Below, piece after piece: positions 20,404 to 29,470 of a DNA stretch of 64,000 bases. The stretch comes from Azoarcus sp. (GTDB lineage Bacteria; Pseudomonadota; Gammaproteobacteria; Burkholderiales; Rhodocyclaceae). The stretch is taken from contig JAUSOD010000070.1 in NCBI GenBank assembly GCA_030656215.1, positions 1-64,000 of the forward strand, given 5' to 3'. Each line of letters starts with the position of its first letter. The first letter of the stretch is position 1. A model generated the notes under the pieces. It saw only the letters and a list, made by a program, of their open reading frames with translations. It was not told the origin of the DNA and did no database searches. The translations under genes were made by a program, and so were the position numbers.

Positions 20404-21366
20404 ATGATTCGACGTCGGTTCTTGCAGTCGATAGTGGTGTGCGCCGGGACGGGTCCCTGGCTTGCCGGCTGCACGCGACCGATCGAGCCTTTGCGTTTCG
20501 GGGCCAACCTGTGGCCGGGCTATGCGCCGCTGCGGCTGGCTGCCGCGAACGGTTTGATCGGGCCCGACCGTTTGCGGGTGCTCGACTTTCCCAGCGCCTC
20601 GATGGTGCTCTCGGCCTTTCGCAACGGTAGTATCGATGCTGCCGGCCTCACGCTGGACGAGGCGCTGGTGCTTGCCGCCAACGACCAGTCGCCACGCATC
20701 ATCCTGGTGTTCGATTTCTCTGACGGTGCGGACGTCATCCTGGCTCAGCCCGGCATTACCTCGATCGCCGAGCTCAAGGGGCGTCGCATCGGGGTCGAGA
20801 CCGAAGCGCTCGGCGCTTACATGATAGGGCGTGCGCTGGCACGTGTCGGGCTACCGCTGAGCGAGGTCGAACTGGTTTCGGTGCCGTTCGATCGGCATGA
20901 GGCCAGCTTTACCTCGCGTCAGATCGATGCACTCGTCACCTTCGATCCAGTGCGCACCCGCCTGCTCGCGGCTGGCGCTAACGAGGTGTTTTCGTCGCGT
21001 TCGATACCCGGTGAAATCGTGGATGTGCTGGTAGTGCGGGATTCCCTGCTCCACAGCCGGCGCGCCGACCTTGCCGCACTGGTCGCAGCACACTTCACTG
21101 CCCGTGAGGCGATGCTGGCCGACCCTTCGGCTGCGGCGGCCAGACTTGGGGCGCGGCTTGGGCTGGATGCGAACGAGTTCATTGCGGCACTCGAGCGCAT
21201 CAGGGTGCCCGGCCTCGACGAGAATCGCCGTCTGCTCGGCGCGGGTGCGCAGGGCCTGATGCCTGTGCTGATGGAGATGAGCGCGGTGATGCGCGCACTG
21301 GGCCTGATCGACGAAACGCCGTCATTGAGTGACATGCTGGTTCCCGACCTCATTGGCGGTGGCTGA
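20404..21366 (+). CDS. ABC-type substrate-binding lipoprotein (NMT1/THI5/SsuA-like)
   Basis: The 320-residue product starts MIRRRFLQSIVVCAGTGPWLAGC, a signal peptide with Arg residues and a lipobox LAGC. The mature part is a periplasmic binding protein II fold of the SsuA/NMT1 type (GANLWPGYAPLRLAAANGLI, ITSIAELKGRRIGVE). No ABC permease or ATPase is adjacent. Instead the gene ends one base before a histidine kinase, so it more likely senses a ligand for that kinase than feeds a transporter. Ligand unknown. Confidence 0.85.
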   Translation: MIRRRFLQSIVVCAGTGPWLAGCTRPIEPLRFGANLWPGYAPLRLAAANGLIGPDRLRVLDFPSASMVLSAFRNGSIDAAGLTLDEALVLAANDQSPRIILVFDFSDGADVILAQPGITSIAELKGRRIGVETEALGAYMIGRALARVGLPLSEVELVSVPFDRHEASFTSRQIDALVTFDPVRTRLLAAGANEVFSSRSIPGEIVDVLVVRDSLLHSRRADLAALVAAHFTAREAMLADPSAAAARLGARLGLDANEFIAALERIRVPGLDENRRLLGAGAQGLMPVLMEMSAVMRALGLIDETPSLSDMLVPDLIGGG

Positions 21367-21367
21367 G

Positions 21368-23980
21368 ATGACGGTAAGACTCTCGCTGCGCCACATCCTG
21401 TTTGTCACTTTGTTTATGTTCGGCGTGATCGTCGCGGCTGGACAGTTCACCTTCATCGTTCGTACTTATGCGAGTGAGGCGCACGCCCAACTCGAGGCGA
21501 TTGTGCGCCATGCCGGCGGTACGCTGGCCGCAAACCTGGAGGCCGCACTGCGTGAAAACGATGAGCTGTATGTCGCGCATCTGCTCGCGCAACAGATCAC
21601 GCTGCCGCATCTGGTCCATGCAACGCTGGTGGGCGGCGACGAGCGCCTGATCGGAAGCACGCTTGCCGGCGTGGTGGGTGGCGCCTTCGCAGCGGGCGTG
21701 GTGCCCGAGCCACCGGCTACCCTGGTTCAGCTCGCCCGCCGGACGCTGGGTGCGCAACTCATGGACGACCCCGGGCAGGACCGCATGTGGGGCGTGTTTC
21801 CGGTCCGGCTGCCAGCGACGGCAGGCGAGGTCCGGGCGCGCGAGGTCGGCTACGTAGTGCTGCTGATCGACACCGCGCCGCAACGACGTGCGGCCTTCCA
21901 TCAGGCACTCGGCCAGAGTCTGGTGGTCTTGTTGCCCATCCTGCTGCTCTCCTTCGGCATCGGATTCATGGTCAAGCGTGTGCTGACTGACCGGATCGAG
22001 CAGTTGCTTTGCTACATACGCTCGCAGGCCCAGGGTGTGCCCTTGCCCAAGCCCCTATCGGGCGGGGACGAACTCGGACAGCTCGGTACCGAATTGTCCG
22101 CCCTGATGAAAGAGGTGCTCGACTCGCGCGACTATCACATCCGCTTGCTCGAGTGCATGCCCAACCCAATCTGGCGTGCTGGTCCGGACGGCAAGGCCAA
22201 TTACTTCAATCGTGCGTGGCTCGCGTTCACCGGGCGACGCATCGATCAGGAACTTGGCGACGGTTGGGCCGAGGGGGTTCATCCGGACGACCGTTCGGCC
22301 TGTCTGGAGATCTATCGGGGTGCGTTGGCCAGGCAGGCGCCGTTTGCGATGGAGTACCGCTTGCGTTTCTGCGATGGCTCCTACCACTGGCTGGCGGACC
22401 ATGGCGAACCCCTGTTCGATACCGATGGCGGCTTTGCTGGATACGTCGGCAGTTGTTTTGACATCCAGCAGGACAAGGACGCGGCCGCAGCGATGGCATC
22501 CAGCGAGGCGCGGTTCCGCGGACTGGTCGAGCGCACGCTGGTGGGGGTCTATCTGATCCAGAATGGAAAAATGCTGTACACCAATCCGCGTTTTGCAGAG
22601 TGGTTCGGCTATACACCGGAGACGATAGTCGGTGTGGGCGTGGAGCAGCTGGTCCATCCCGATGACCGCCAACTGGTAAGCGAAAAGTTGCGTTTGCGCG
22701 AGACTGGCAGCGTCGAGTACGTGCAGTACGCTTTTCGCGCCACCCGCCGTGATGGCTCGGTGTTTCCGGTCGAAGTGTACGGCACCCGGATCGACTACGA
22801 AGGCGGGCAGGCCGTGATCGGCACGCTGCTCGACCTGACCGAACGCGAGCGCGCCCAGGCGGCGCTCAAGGCTGCAGCCGAGGTGGTGGAGGCCAGCCCG
22901 ACCGTGCTCTTCCGCTGGCGGCTGGAGCCCGGATGGCCAGTGTCCTACGTGTCCGAGAATGTTCACCGCTGGGGGTACACCGCGGCACAGTTGCTCGACC
23001 CGGATTTCCGGTTTGCCGAACTGGTCCATCCGGACGACGCTACCCGGTTGAGCCAGGACGTGGTCGACTACCTTGACGCCGGAGTGAGCGAGTATTCGCA
23101 GGAGTACCGCATCCGGACCGCAAGTGGTGCCTATATCTGGATTGAGGATCTCACCAATGTGCTCCGTGGTACGGACGGCGTGCCGCTGTACGTCGAGGGT
23201 CTGGTGACCGACATCACCGAGCGCAAGGAGGCCGAGCTCGGCCTTCACCAGCTCAATGCGGAGCTCGAGGCCCGCGTGGCGCACCGAACGGCCCAGCTCG
23301 CCGTGCTCAACAAGGAGCTCGAGACCTTTGCCTATTCGGTTTCGCACGATCTCAAGGCACCGCTGCGTGGCATCGACGGCTACAGTCACCTGCTGCTCGA
23401 GGACTATTCCGATCGCCTCGACGACGAGGGCAGGATCTTCGTTCGCAACATCCGCGCCGGGGTCAAGCAGATGGCTCGTCTGATCGACGACCTCCTGGCC
23501 TATTCGCGCATGGAACGGCGCAGTCTGCAGCGTATGGACGTCAACCTTGGTGATGTGGTGCGTGGCATACTCGCTGAGCGCGTCGCGGAGCTTGAAAAAG
23601 GCCCGGCCACGATCGATGTGGATGTCCCCGACATGCTGGTCAAGGCAGACCCTGAAGGGCTCGCGCAGGTATTACGCAATCTGGTGGACAACGCGCTCAA
23701 GTACGCCGGCAACGCAAACCCGCCGCACATCCTCATCCGTGCCTGGGAGCAAGAGGACATCTGTCGGTTGTTTGTTCAGGATAACGGGATCGGGTTCGAC
23801 ATGAAGTTTCATGACCGCATCTTCGAGATTTTTCAGCGGCTGCAGCGGGCCGAAGATTACGCCGGTACCGGTGTGGGACTGGCCATCGTGCGCAGGGCGA
23901 TGCTACGCATGGGCGGTCGGGTGTGGGCCGAGAGCGCAGTGGGCGAGGGGGCAAGCTTCCATCTGGAGTTTCCGCGATGA
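21368..23980 (+). CDS. Membrane sensor histidine kinase with three PAS domains
   Basis: The ATG at 21368 gives 870 residues. A membrane span lies at about 7-30, a periplasmic region follows, and a second span is near 180-200. PAS domains start near 255, 377 and 505. The phosphoacceptor histidine is about residue 660 in SVSHDLKAPLRGIDG, in the phytochrome-like HisKA type. The HATPase has DNGIGFD and GTGVGLAIV. It autophosphorylates and should pass phosphate to the response regulator gene, which overlaps it by an ATGA. The first gene of the cluster may supply the periplasmic ligand signal. Confidence 0.92.
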   Translation: MTVRLSLRHILFVTLFMFGVIVAAGQFTFIVRTYASEAHAQLEAIVRHAGGTLAANLEAALRENDELYVAHLLAQQITLPHLVHATLVGGDERLIGSTLAGVVGGAFAAGVVPEPPATLVQLARRTLGAQLMDDPGQDRMWGVFPVRLPATAGEVRAREVGYVVLLIDTAPQRRAAFHQALGQSLVVLLPILLLSFGIGFMVKRVLTDRIEQLLCYIRSQAQGVPLPKPLSGGDELGQLGTELSALMKEVLDSRDYHIRLLECMPNPIWRAGPDGKANYFNRAWLAFTGRRIDQELGDGWAEGVHPDDRSACLEIYRGALARQAPFAMEYRLRFCDGSYHWLADHGEPLFDTDGGFAGYVGSCFDIQQDKDAAAAMASSEARFRGLVERTLVGVYLIQNGKMLYTNPRFAEWFGYTPETIVGVGVEQLVHPDDRQLVSEKLRLRETGSVEYVQYAFRATRRDGSVFPVEVYGTRIDYEGGQAVIGTLLDLTERERAQAALKAAAEVVEASPTVLFRWRLEPGWPVSYVSENVHRWGYTAAQLLDPDFRFAELVHPDDATRLSQDVVDYLDAGVSEYSQEYRIRTASGAYIWIEDLTNVLRGTDGVPLYVEGLVTDITERKEAELGLHQLNAELEARVAHRTAQLAVLNKELETFAYSVSHDLKAPLRGIDGYSHLLLEDYSDRLDDEGRIFVRNIRAGVKQMARLIDDLLAYSRMERRSLQRMDVNLGDVVRGILAERVAELEKGPATIDVDVPDMLVKADPEGLAQVLRNLVDNALKYAGNANPPHILIRAWEQEDICRLFVQDNGIGFDMKFHDRIFEIFQRLQRAEDYAGTGVGLAIVRRAMLRMGGRVWAESAVGEGASFHLEFPR

Positions 23981-24426
23981 GTGATTTGCTCCCCGATCTG
24001 CTACCCAATGCGCGCCCCATCCTGCTCGTCGAGGACAACCCGGCCGATCTCGATCTCACCCTGCGCGCCTTCAAGCGTCGTCATCTGCTCAATCCGATAC
24101 GGGTGGCGCGTGACGGCCAGGAGGCGCTCGACTTGATGCCACAGTGGCTTGCCGGCGAGCCGCTGCCGCTGGTGGTCCTGCTCGATCTCAAATTGCCCAA
24201 GGTGCACGGTCTCGAGGTGCTGCGTCAGTTCAAGCAATCCGAAACCACCCGAAGCGTACCGGTGGTTGTGCTGACCACGTCGGATGAGGATGCGGATATC
24301 GAATCTGCCTATCAACTGGGTGCCAATTCCTACATCCTGAAGCCGGTCGATTTCGACAAGTTCACCCAGGTGGCAGCCCAGATCGAGCTTTACTGGTGTG
24401 CGCTCAACAAGCCCTCTCGCCAATAG
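23977..24426 (+). CDS. Single-domain response regulator (Rcp1/CheY-like)
   Basis: From the ATG at 23977 there are 149 residues forming one REC domain only. Acidic residues lie in LLVEDNPADLDL, the phospho-acceptor Asp in VVLLDLKLPKVHG, Thr in VVVLTTSDED and Lys in YILKPVDF. No output domain exists, so it probably acts by protein contact or as a phosphorelay. Such Rcp1-type regulators commonly pair with phytochrome-class kinases. The start overlaps the kinase stop, indicating co-translation. Confidence 0.92.
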   Translation: MSDLLPDLLPNARPILLVEDNPADLDLTLRAFKRRHLLNPIRVARDGQEALDLMPQWLAGEPLPLVVLLDLKLPKVHGLEVLRQFKQSETTRSVPVVVLTTSDEDADIESAYQLGANSYILKPVDFDKFTQVAAQIELYWCALNKPSRQ

Positions 24427-24440
24427 GACGCCTGAGTGCC

Positions 24441-24661
24441 GTGTCTGTAACCGAAACCGCAGGCGTGATCCGTGCGCTTTACGTCGAAGATAATCCGGTC
24501 GATGCCGATATGCTGTGCCGCACCCTGGCCCGCAGCATGCCTGGCACCCGGGTCGATGTGGCCGCCACCTTGCGCGCAGGCCTGGCCCGCCTCGATGACG
24601 GATCCAGCTATGACCTGGTGCTGGCCGATCTATCGCTGCCCGACGGCAGCGGCTCGATTTG
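24441..24661 (+). pseudogene. Frameshifted N-terminal half of the first REC domain of the GGDEF-EAL protein
   Basis: In this frame a GTG opens VSVTETAGVIRALYVEDNPVDADML, running to YDLVLADLSLPDGSG, the first half of a receiver domain including the phospho-acceptor Asp. The second half of the same domain (LLGAIRDRGLSLAFVVLTGSGDQN) continues in the next frame from about 24659. A missing C in GGC(C)TCGATTTG would restore GLDLL. This is either a real 1-base deletion or a sequencing error. Beyond the break this frame encodes nonsense. Confidence 0.8.
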
Positions 24662-26974
24662 CTCGGTGCGATCCGCGATCGCGGCCTGTCGCTGGCTTTC
24701 GTCGTGCTTACCGGCTCGGGCGACCAGAATGCCGCCATCGCCGCACTCAAGTCCGGTGCTGATGATTATCTGGTCAAGGACGGTGACTACCTCGAGCGTC
24801 TGCCCCGTACCCTGACCTCCGCCATCGAGCGCGCCCGCGTCGAGCGGGCTCATCGCAGCCGCCCGATTCGGGTGCTGTATGCCGAACACCACCTGTTCGA
24901 CATCGATCTGACCCTGCGCCACCTGGCGAGCTCGGCCCCACATCTGCGGATCGATGTCGTGCATGGCGCAGACGCCGTCATGGCGCGCTTACAGGCACAC
25001 GAGGGTACGCCGCGTTACGACGTGCTGTTGCTCGATTATGTATTGCCGGGCATGAATGCACTCGATCTGACCAAGGCGTTGCGTCTGGATCTGGGTCTGG
25101 ACATTCCGATCGTCATCGTCACCGGCCAGGGCAGTGAAGATGCGGTGGCGCAGGCGCTGCGGCTTGGGGTGTCGGACTATCTGGTCAAGCACGATGGCTA
25201 TCTGCATGAACTGCCGGTGGTGCTCGACAGTGCCTTCCGTCAGGCCGAGCTGATGCGTGAGCGCGCGGCGCTCAAGGCGCTCACCGAGCGCTTGCGGCTC
25301 CATGCGGCAGTCATCGAAAGCACCCACGACGGCGTGTTGATCACCGATCTCGACGGGTTCATCGTATCGGTCAATCGCGCCTTTTCCGAGCTCACCGGCT
25401 ACCAGCGTGATGACGCGGTCGGGCGAAATCCGCGCTTCCTCCAGTCCGGTCGTCATGACCGCGCCTTCTATCAGTCGATGTGGGCCACGCTGCTTAAGCA
25501 TGGCTACTGGCAGGGCGAGTTGTGGAACCGGCGCAAGTGCGGCGAGCTGTATCCGGAGTGGCTCACCCTCAACGCCGTACGCGACGAGGCCGGCAAGGTC
25601 AGCAACTACGTCGGTGTATTCACCGACATCAGCAAGCTCAGGCAGACCGAAGACCGGCTCAATCACCTCTCCCATCACGACCCGCTCACCGGCCTGCCCA
25701 ACCGCCTGCTGGTGCTGGCGCGGCTCGAGCATGCGCTGGAAGTTGCGCCGCGGCGCGCGCGCAGGGTGGCGGCGATGTGCCTCGACCTCGACCGCTTCAA
25801 AACGGTCAATGAAAGCCTCGGGCACCCGGTGGGTGACGAGCTCCTGTGTGCGGTCGCCACTCGCCTGCGCGCGCGTCTGCGCGAAGAAGACACGCTCGGC
25901 CGGCTCGGCGGCGACGAGTTCATGATTCTGCTCGAACACATCGAAACTCCGGCCGATGCCGCGGTCGTGGCCAAGAGTCTGGTCGATGCGCTGGCCGAGC
26001 CGTTTCAGCTTTCCTCCGGGCATGAGGTGTTCATGCACGCGAGCATCGGCATCAGCCTGTTCCCGGACGATGGTGACGACTTCATGGCGCTGGTGCGCAA
26101 TGCCGATGCCGCCATGTACCGGGCCAAGGCGCAGGGGCGCAACACCTATGGCTTCTACACCGAGGACCTCACCCGCCACGCGAGCCAGCAGCTCGAGCTC
26201 GAGACCCGGTTGCGGCGTGGGCTGGCCAACAACGAGTTCGTGGTCTACTACCAGCCGGTGATGTCCGTCGCCGATGGTAGTCTGCTCGGTGCGGAGGCAC
26301 TGGTGCGCTGGCAGCCACCCGGCGAGACGATGGTGTCGCCTGCAGCCTTCATCCCGATGGCGGAGGAAACCGGCCTTATCGTGCCGCTCGGAGAATGGGT
26401 GCTGCGCGAGGCCTGCCGGCAAGTCTGCGCATGGCAGGCCGCCGGGCTGATCCTGCCCTCGGTCGCGGTCAATCTGTCGGCCGAGCAGGTACGGCGTCAG
26501 GACGTGGATGCGCTGCTGCGCGAGGTGCTGGCCGTTACCGGACTCGCTGCCGAGCGCCTGGAGATCGAGCTGACCGAAAGCAGCCTGATGGAGCAGGGCG
26601 ACAAGGCTGCGGCGCTGCTCGACGATCTCAAGCATCAGGGCGTTCGTATCGCGATCGACGACTTCGGCACCGGCTACTCCTCGCTCGCCTATCTCAAGCG
26701 TTTCTCGATCGACAAACTCAAGATCGATCGCAGCTTCGTCAAGGATCTGGCCGACGATCGCAACGATCTGGCCATCGCCTCCGCCATCGTGGCGATGGCC
26801 AGGGCGCTCGATATTGCGGTGCAGGCCGAAGGGGTGGAGACGGCGGACCAGCTAGAATTATTGAAGTCGATTGGCTGCGGCAGCTGGCAGGGCTACCTGC
26901 GCAGTCCGCCGGTGTCTGCCGCCGAGTTCGAAGCCCGCTTCCTCAATGCTAAGGCGAGCGTCAGCCACGTGTAG
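24659..26974 (+). CDS. REC-REC-PAS-GGDEF-EAL cyclic-di-GMP enzyme (5' end frameshifted)
   Basis: The open frame gives 771 residues. It begins with the rest of the broken REC1 and continues with a full REC2 (phospho-acceptor in YDVLLLDYVLPG, residue 126), PAS at about 210-325, GGDEF at about 335-500 with intact GGDEF at 417-421, and EAL with EAL at 546-548 and DDFGTGYSSL. An RxxD (REED) lies five residues before GGDEF, matching the product-inhibition site. Both catalytic motifs look intact, so it may make or degrade c-di-GMP. The listed start is only where the frame opens. It overlaps patB tail-to-tail by 14 bases. Confidence 0.88.
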   Translation: MLGAIRDRGLSLAFVVLTGSGDQNAAIAALKSGADDYLVKDGDYLERLPRTLTSAIERARVERAHRSRPIRVLYAEHHLFDIDLTLRHLASSAPHLRIDVVHGADAVMARLQAHEGTPRYDVLLLDYVLPGMNALDLTKALRLDLGLDIPIVIVTGQGSEDAVAQALRLGVSDYLVKHDGYLHELPVVLDSAFRQAELMRERAALKALTERLRLHAAVIESTHDGVLITDLDGFIVSVNRAFSELTGYQRDDAVGRNPRFLQSGRHDRAFYQSMWATLLKHGYWQGELWNRRKCGELYPEWLTLNAVRDEAGKVSNYVGVFTDISKLRQTEDRLNHLSHHDPLTGLPNRLLVLARLEHALEVAPRRARRVAAMCLDLDRFKTVNESLGHPVGDELLCAVATRLRARLREEDTLGRLGGDEFMILLEHIETPADAAVVAKSLVDALAEPFQLSSGHEVFMHASIGISLFPDDGDDFMALVRNADAAMYRAKAQGRNTYGFYTEDLTRHASQQLELETRLRRGLANNEFVVYYQPVMSVADGSLLGAEALVRWQPPGETMVSPAAFIPMAEETGLIVPLGEWVLREACRQVCAWQAAGLILPSVAVNLSAEQVRRQDVDALLREVLAVTGLAAERLEIELTESSLMEQGDKAAALLDDLKHQGVRIAIDDFGTGYSSLAYLKRFSIDKLKIDRSFVKDLADDRNDLAIASAIVAMARALDIAVQAEGVETADQLELLKSIGCGSWQGYLRSPPVSAAEFEARFLNAKASVSHV

Positions 26975-28106
26975 CCAATGCCCGGCTCATGCGCGCAAGG
27001 GCTTCGTCCAGCGTGCTGCGCGGGCAGCCGAAATTCAATCGCACGAAACCCGCAAGTCCGAAACCCTTGCCATCAGAGAGGCCCACGCCCGCTGCCTCGA
27101 AAAACGCGGCCGGGTCGTCCAGGGCCGCTTCGCGGCAGTCGATCCAGGCCAGATAGGTGGCCTCCGGCGAGGTGGTGCGCAGGCCCGGCATGGCCGCGAT
27201 GGCCTCCAGTACCCGCGTCCGGTTGCCGCGCAGATAGTCGAGCAGCGCTTCGCGCCACGGACCGCCGTCGCGATAGGCGGCCTCGGCCGCGACCATGCCG
27301 AGCACGTTCACGTGGGGAACGATGCCCCGCATCGCGCGGCGAAAACGGCTGCGCAACGCCGGGTCCGGAATGATCGCGAAGGCGCAGTAGAGCGATGGAA
27401 TGTTCCAGGTCTTGGACGGCGCCATCAGCGTGATCGTGCGCCGCGCAGTGCGTTCGTCGAGTGCCGCGATCGGTATGTGCGGGCGATCGGCGTCGAGCAC
27501 CAGGCCGCAGTGGATCTCGTCGCTGCAGATCACCAGATCGCGCTCTTCGGCCAGTGCAGCGATCCAGCTCAGCTCCTCGCGGTCGAACGCGCGTCCCACC
27601 GGGTTGTGCGGATTGCACAGCATGAACAGCCGGGTGCGCTCGTCGATCGCCGCGGCGGTGGCTTCCCTGTTCCAGTGCCAGCGTCCGGCCCTTTCTTCCA
27701 GCGCACAGCTCACCAGACGGCGCTCGTTGTTGTCGGGCGCGAACAGAAATGGCGGGTAGATCGGCGTGGCGGTGAACACGCCGTCGCCCGGGCCTCCCAC
27801 CGCACGGCAGGCGAGGTTCAAACCGGTCACCACGCCCGGCAGCCACACCAGCCAGTCGGACTCCACGCGCCAGCCGTGGTCACGTTCAATGCCGTCGGTC
27901 ACCGCCGAGATCAGCGACGGCCACGCGTCGGTGTAGCCAAACACGCCATGGTCGATTCTGTTGCGCAGGGCCTCGAGTACCGGCGACGGGGCGGTGAAAT
28001 CCATGTCGGCCACCCACAGCGGCAAAATGTCACGGTCGGCGTAACGCCCCCACTTCTCGCCGGGAACATCCCTGCGATCGGGCTGTCGGTCAAAGTTCAG
28101 GTCCAT
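26961..28106 (-). CDS. patB: PLP-dependent C-S lyase / aminotransferase, PatB/MalY-like
   Basis: From the ATG at 28106 there are 381 residues starting MDLNFDRQPDRRDVPGEKWG. The fold-type I PLP lysine is K232 in MAPSKTWNIPSLY, with FMLCNPHNPVGR and SDEIHC for cofactor binding. PatB/MalY proteins cleave cystathionine or cysteine conjugates to thiol, pyruvate and ammonia. True substrate is unknown. The track ORF adds 17 residues upstream without support. It is divergent from the MBL gene and convergent with the GGDEF-EAL gene. Confidence 0.88.
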   Translation of the reverse strand: MDLNFDRQPDRRDVPGEKWGRYADRDILPLWVADMDFTAPSPVLEALRNRIDHGVFGYTDAWPSLISAVTDGIERDHGWRVESDWLVWLPGVVTGLNLACRAVGGPGDGVFTATPIYPPFLFAPDNNERRLVSCALEERAGRWHWNREATAAAIDERTRLFMLCNPHNPVGRAFDREELSWIAALAEERDLVICSDEIHCGLVLDADRPHIPIAALDERTARRTITLMAPSKTWNIPSLYCAFAIIPDPALRSRFRRAMRGIVPHVNVLGMVAAEAAYRDGGPWREALLDYLRGNRTRVLEAIAAMPGLRTTSPEATYLAWIDCREAALDDPAAFFEAAGVGLSDGKGFGLAGFVRLNFGCPRSTLDEALARMSRALATRG

Positions 28107-28223
28107 GCTTGTTGCCCTGCGTTGTGGGGAACGTGAGTGTAACGTGCGTTTAGACACGCCTCACCTACGGGTCGGTATGGATACAATTGCGCAAAATCAT
28201 CAAGAACAGGTGGGAGACTTACT

Positions 28224-29192
28224 GTGCAAAACATCATTGCGCATCCGGATGGCATTTACACGGTCGACTCGGGGTATGGCGATCGGCCACAGGTGGCGGC
28301 GATTCACCTGATCGTCGACCAGGGCCGGGTCGCGGTCATCGACACCGCATCCAATGCGGCGATTCCGCGCATCCTCGGTGGGCTGGCCAGTCTCGGGATC
28401 GAGCCCGAGGCGGTCGACTGGGTGGTGCTGACCCATATCCATCTCGATCATGCCGGCGGGGCGGGCAGCCTGATGTGCGCCTTGCCCAATGCGCGCCTGG
28501 TGGTGCATCCGCGTGGCGTGCGTCACATGATCGATCCGTCCAGGTTGTGGGACGGTGCCGCGGCGGTGTACGGCGCCGAACGCACCTTCCACTTGTATGG
28601 CCGCCTCGTGCCAGTGCCCGAGGCGCGCATCGTGGCCGCGAAGGAAGGCCTGGAGCTGCCGCTCGGCGGGCGCCATCTGCGCATCCTCGATACGCCTGGC
28701 CATGCGCTTCATCATGTGGCGATCTGGGATAGTGCCGCCCGGGTGTTCTTCACCGGCGACATATTCGGGGTGTCGTATCGCGAGTTCGACGTGGACGGGC
28801 GTGCCTTCGTCTTCCCGACCACCACGCCGAGTCAGTTCGATCCGGGTGCGATGCATCGCTCGATCGATCGTCTGGTCGAGTACGAACCACAGGCGATGTA
28901 TCTCACGCATTACAGCCGGGTGACCCAGGTGGAACGGCTGGCGGCCGATCTGCATCGCCTGGTCGACACCCAGGTCGCCGTGGCGCAAGCCGCCCGCGGC
29001 GACGGGGTGGCGAGGCATGTAGAGATTCTTGCCGGGCTCGAGCAGATCGTACGCGAGGAAACCGCGCGCCAGGGTTGGGCCCTGTCCGAGGAGGAGTCGC
29101 TCGACATGCTGCGCCTGGATCTGGAACTCAATGCTCAGGGGCTGGGGGTATGGCTCGACCGCCTGCGCGTCGAGGCGCCGGAAACGGTCTGA
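28224..29192 (+). CDS. MBL-fold metallo-hydrolase
   Basis: The 322-residue product starts at a GTG (MQNIIAHPDGIYTVDSGYGD). The zinc-binding motif THIHLDHAGGAG is complete, with later histidines in DTPGHALHHV and LTHYSR. Family members hydrolyse varied esters, thioesters or lactones, and glyoxalase-II-like activity is possible. The C-terminal 80 residues form a helical extension. The substrate cannot be read from sequence. Confidence 0.88.
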   Translation: MQNIIAHPDGIYTVDSGYGDRPQVAAIHLIVDQGRVAVIDTASNAAIPRILGGLASLGIEPEAVDWVVLTHIHLDHAGGAGSLMCALPNARLVVHPRGVRHMIDPSRLWDGAAAVYGAERTFHLYGRLVPVPEARIVAAKEGLELPLGGRHLRILDTPGHALHHVAIWDSAARVFFTGDIFGVSYREFDVDGRAFVFPTTTPSQFDPGAMHRSIDRLVEYEPQAMYLTHYSRVTQVERLAADLHRLVDTQVAVAQAARGDGVARHVEILAGLEQIVREETARQGWALSEEESLDMLRLDLELNAQGLGVWLDRLRVEAPETV

Positions 29193-29237
29193 GTGGTGCA
29201 GGCTGTCCGGCAGTCCTCAACCGCCATCGGCACCTGC

Positions 29238-29320
29238 GGTCGGCTGAAGCCGACCCTACAGAAACCGTCACTCTGTCGACGGCGATCGGGCAGGCGCCGT
29301 AGGGCGGACTTCAGTCCGCC
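29238..29320. repeat. Inverted pair of REP palindromes (BIME-like)
   Basis: GGTCGGC-TGAA-GCCGACC followed by CCTACA, and in opposite orientation GTAGG then GGCGGACT-TC-AGTCCGCC. Reverse-complementing the first gives TGTAGGGTCGGCTTCAGCCGACC, clearly the same family as CGTAGGGCGGACTTCAGTCCGCC with compensating stem changes. This is the arrangement of bacterial interspersed mosaic elements. The rest of the 29193-29470 spacer shows only a small GCGGGA-ACTCG-TCCCGC hairpin. Confidence 0.82.
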
Positions 29321-29470
29321 GCAGGAGGTGAATCTGGCAGCAGCGCCAGAATAGTCCCTTGCTGTCGGCTCAGTGCCCCTGCGGGAACTCGTCCCGCGGG
29401 CCGCATTCACGCACGGCCGCCGACGCTGCGGTAACATCTGTGGGCTTATCGCCTTGAGGTCATTCAGGAC

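Noticed and set aside
24640-24670. Programmed ribosomal frameshift in the GGDEF-EAL gene
   Set aside because: No slippery heptamer, stop codon or downstream pseudoknot was evident at the break, so a 1-base deletion or sequencing error is simpler.
24989-26635. 548-codon open frame antisense to the GGDEF-EAL gene
   Set aside because: The + strand shows complete catalytic motifs and this frame contains only low-complexity His/Arg/Gln-rich sequence typical of antisense reading.
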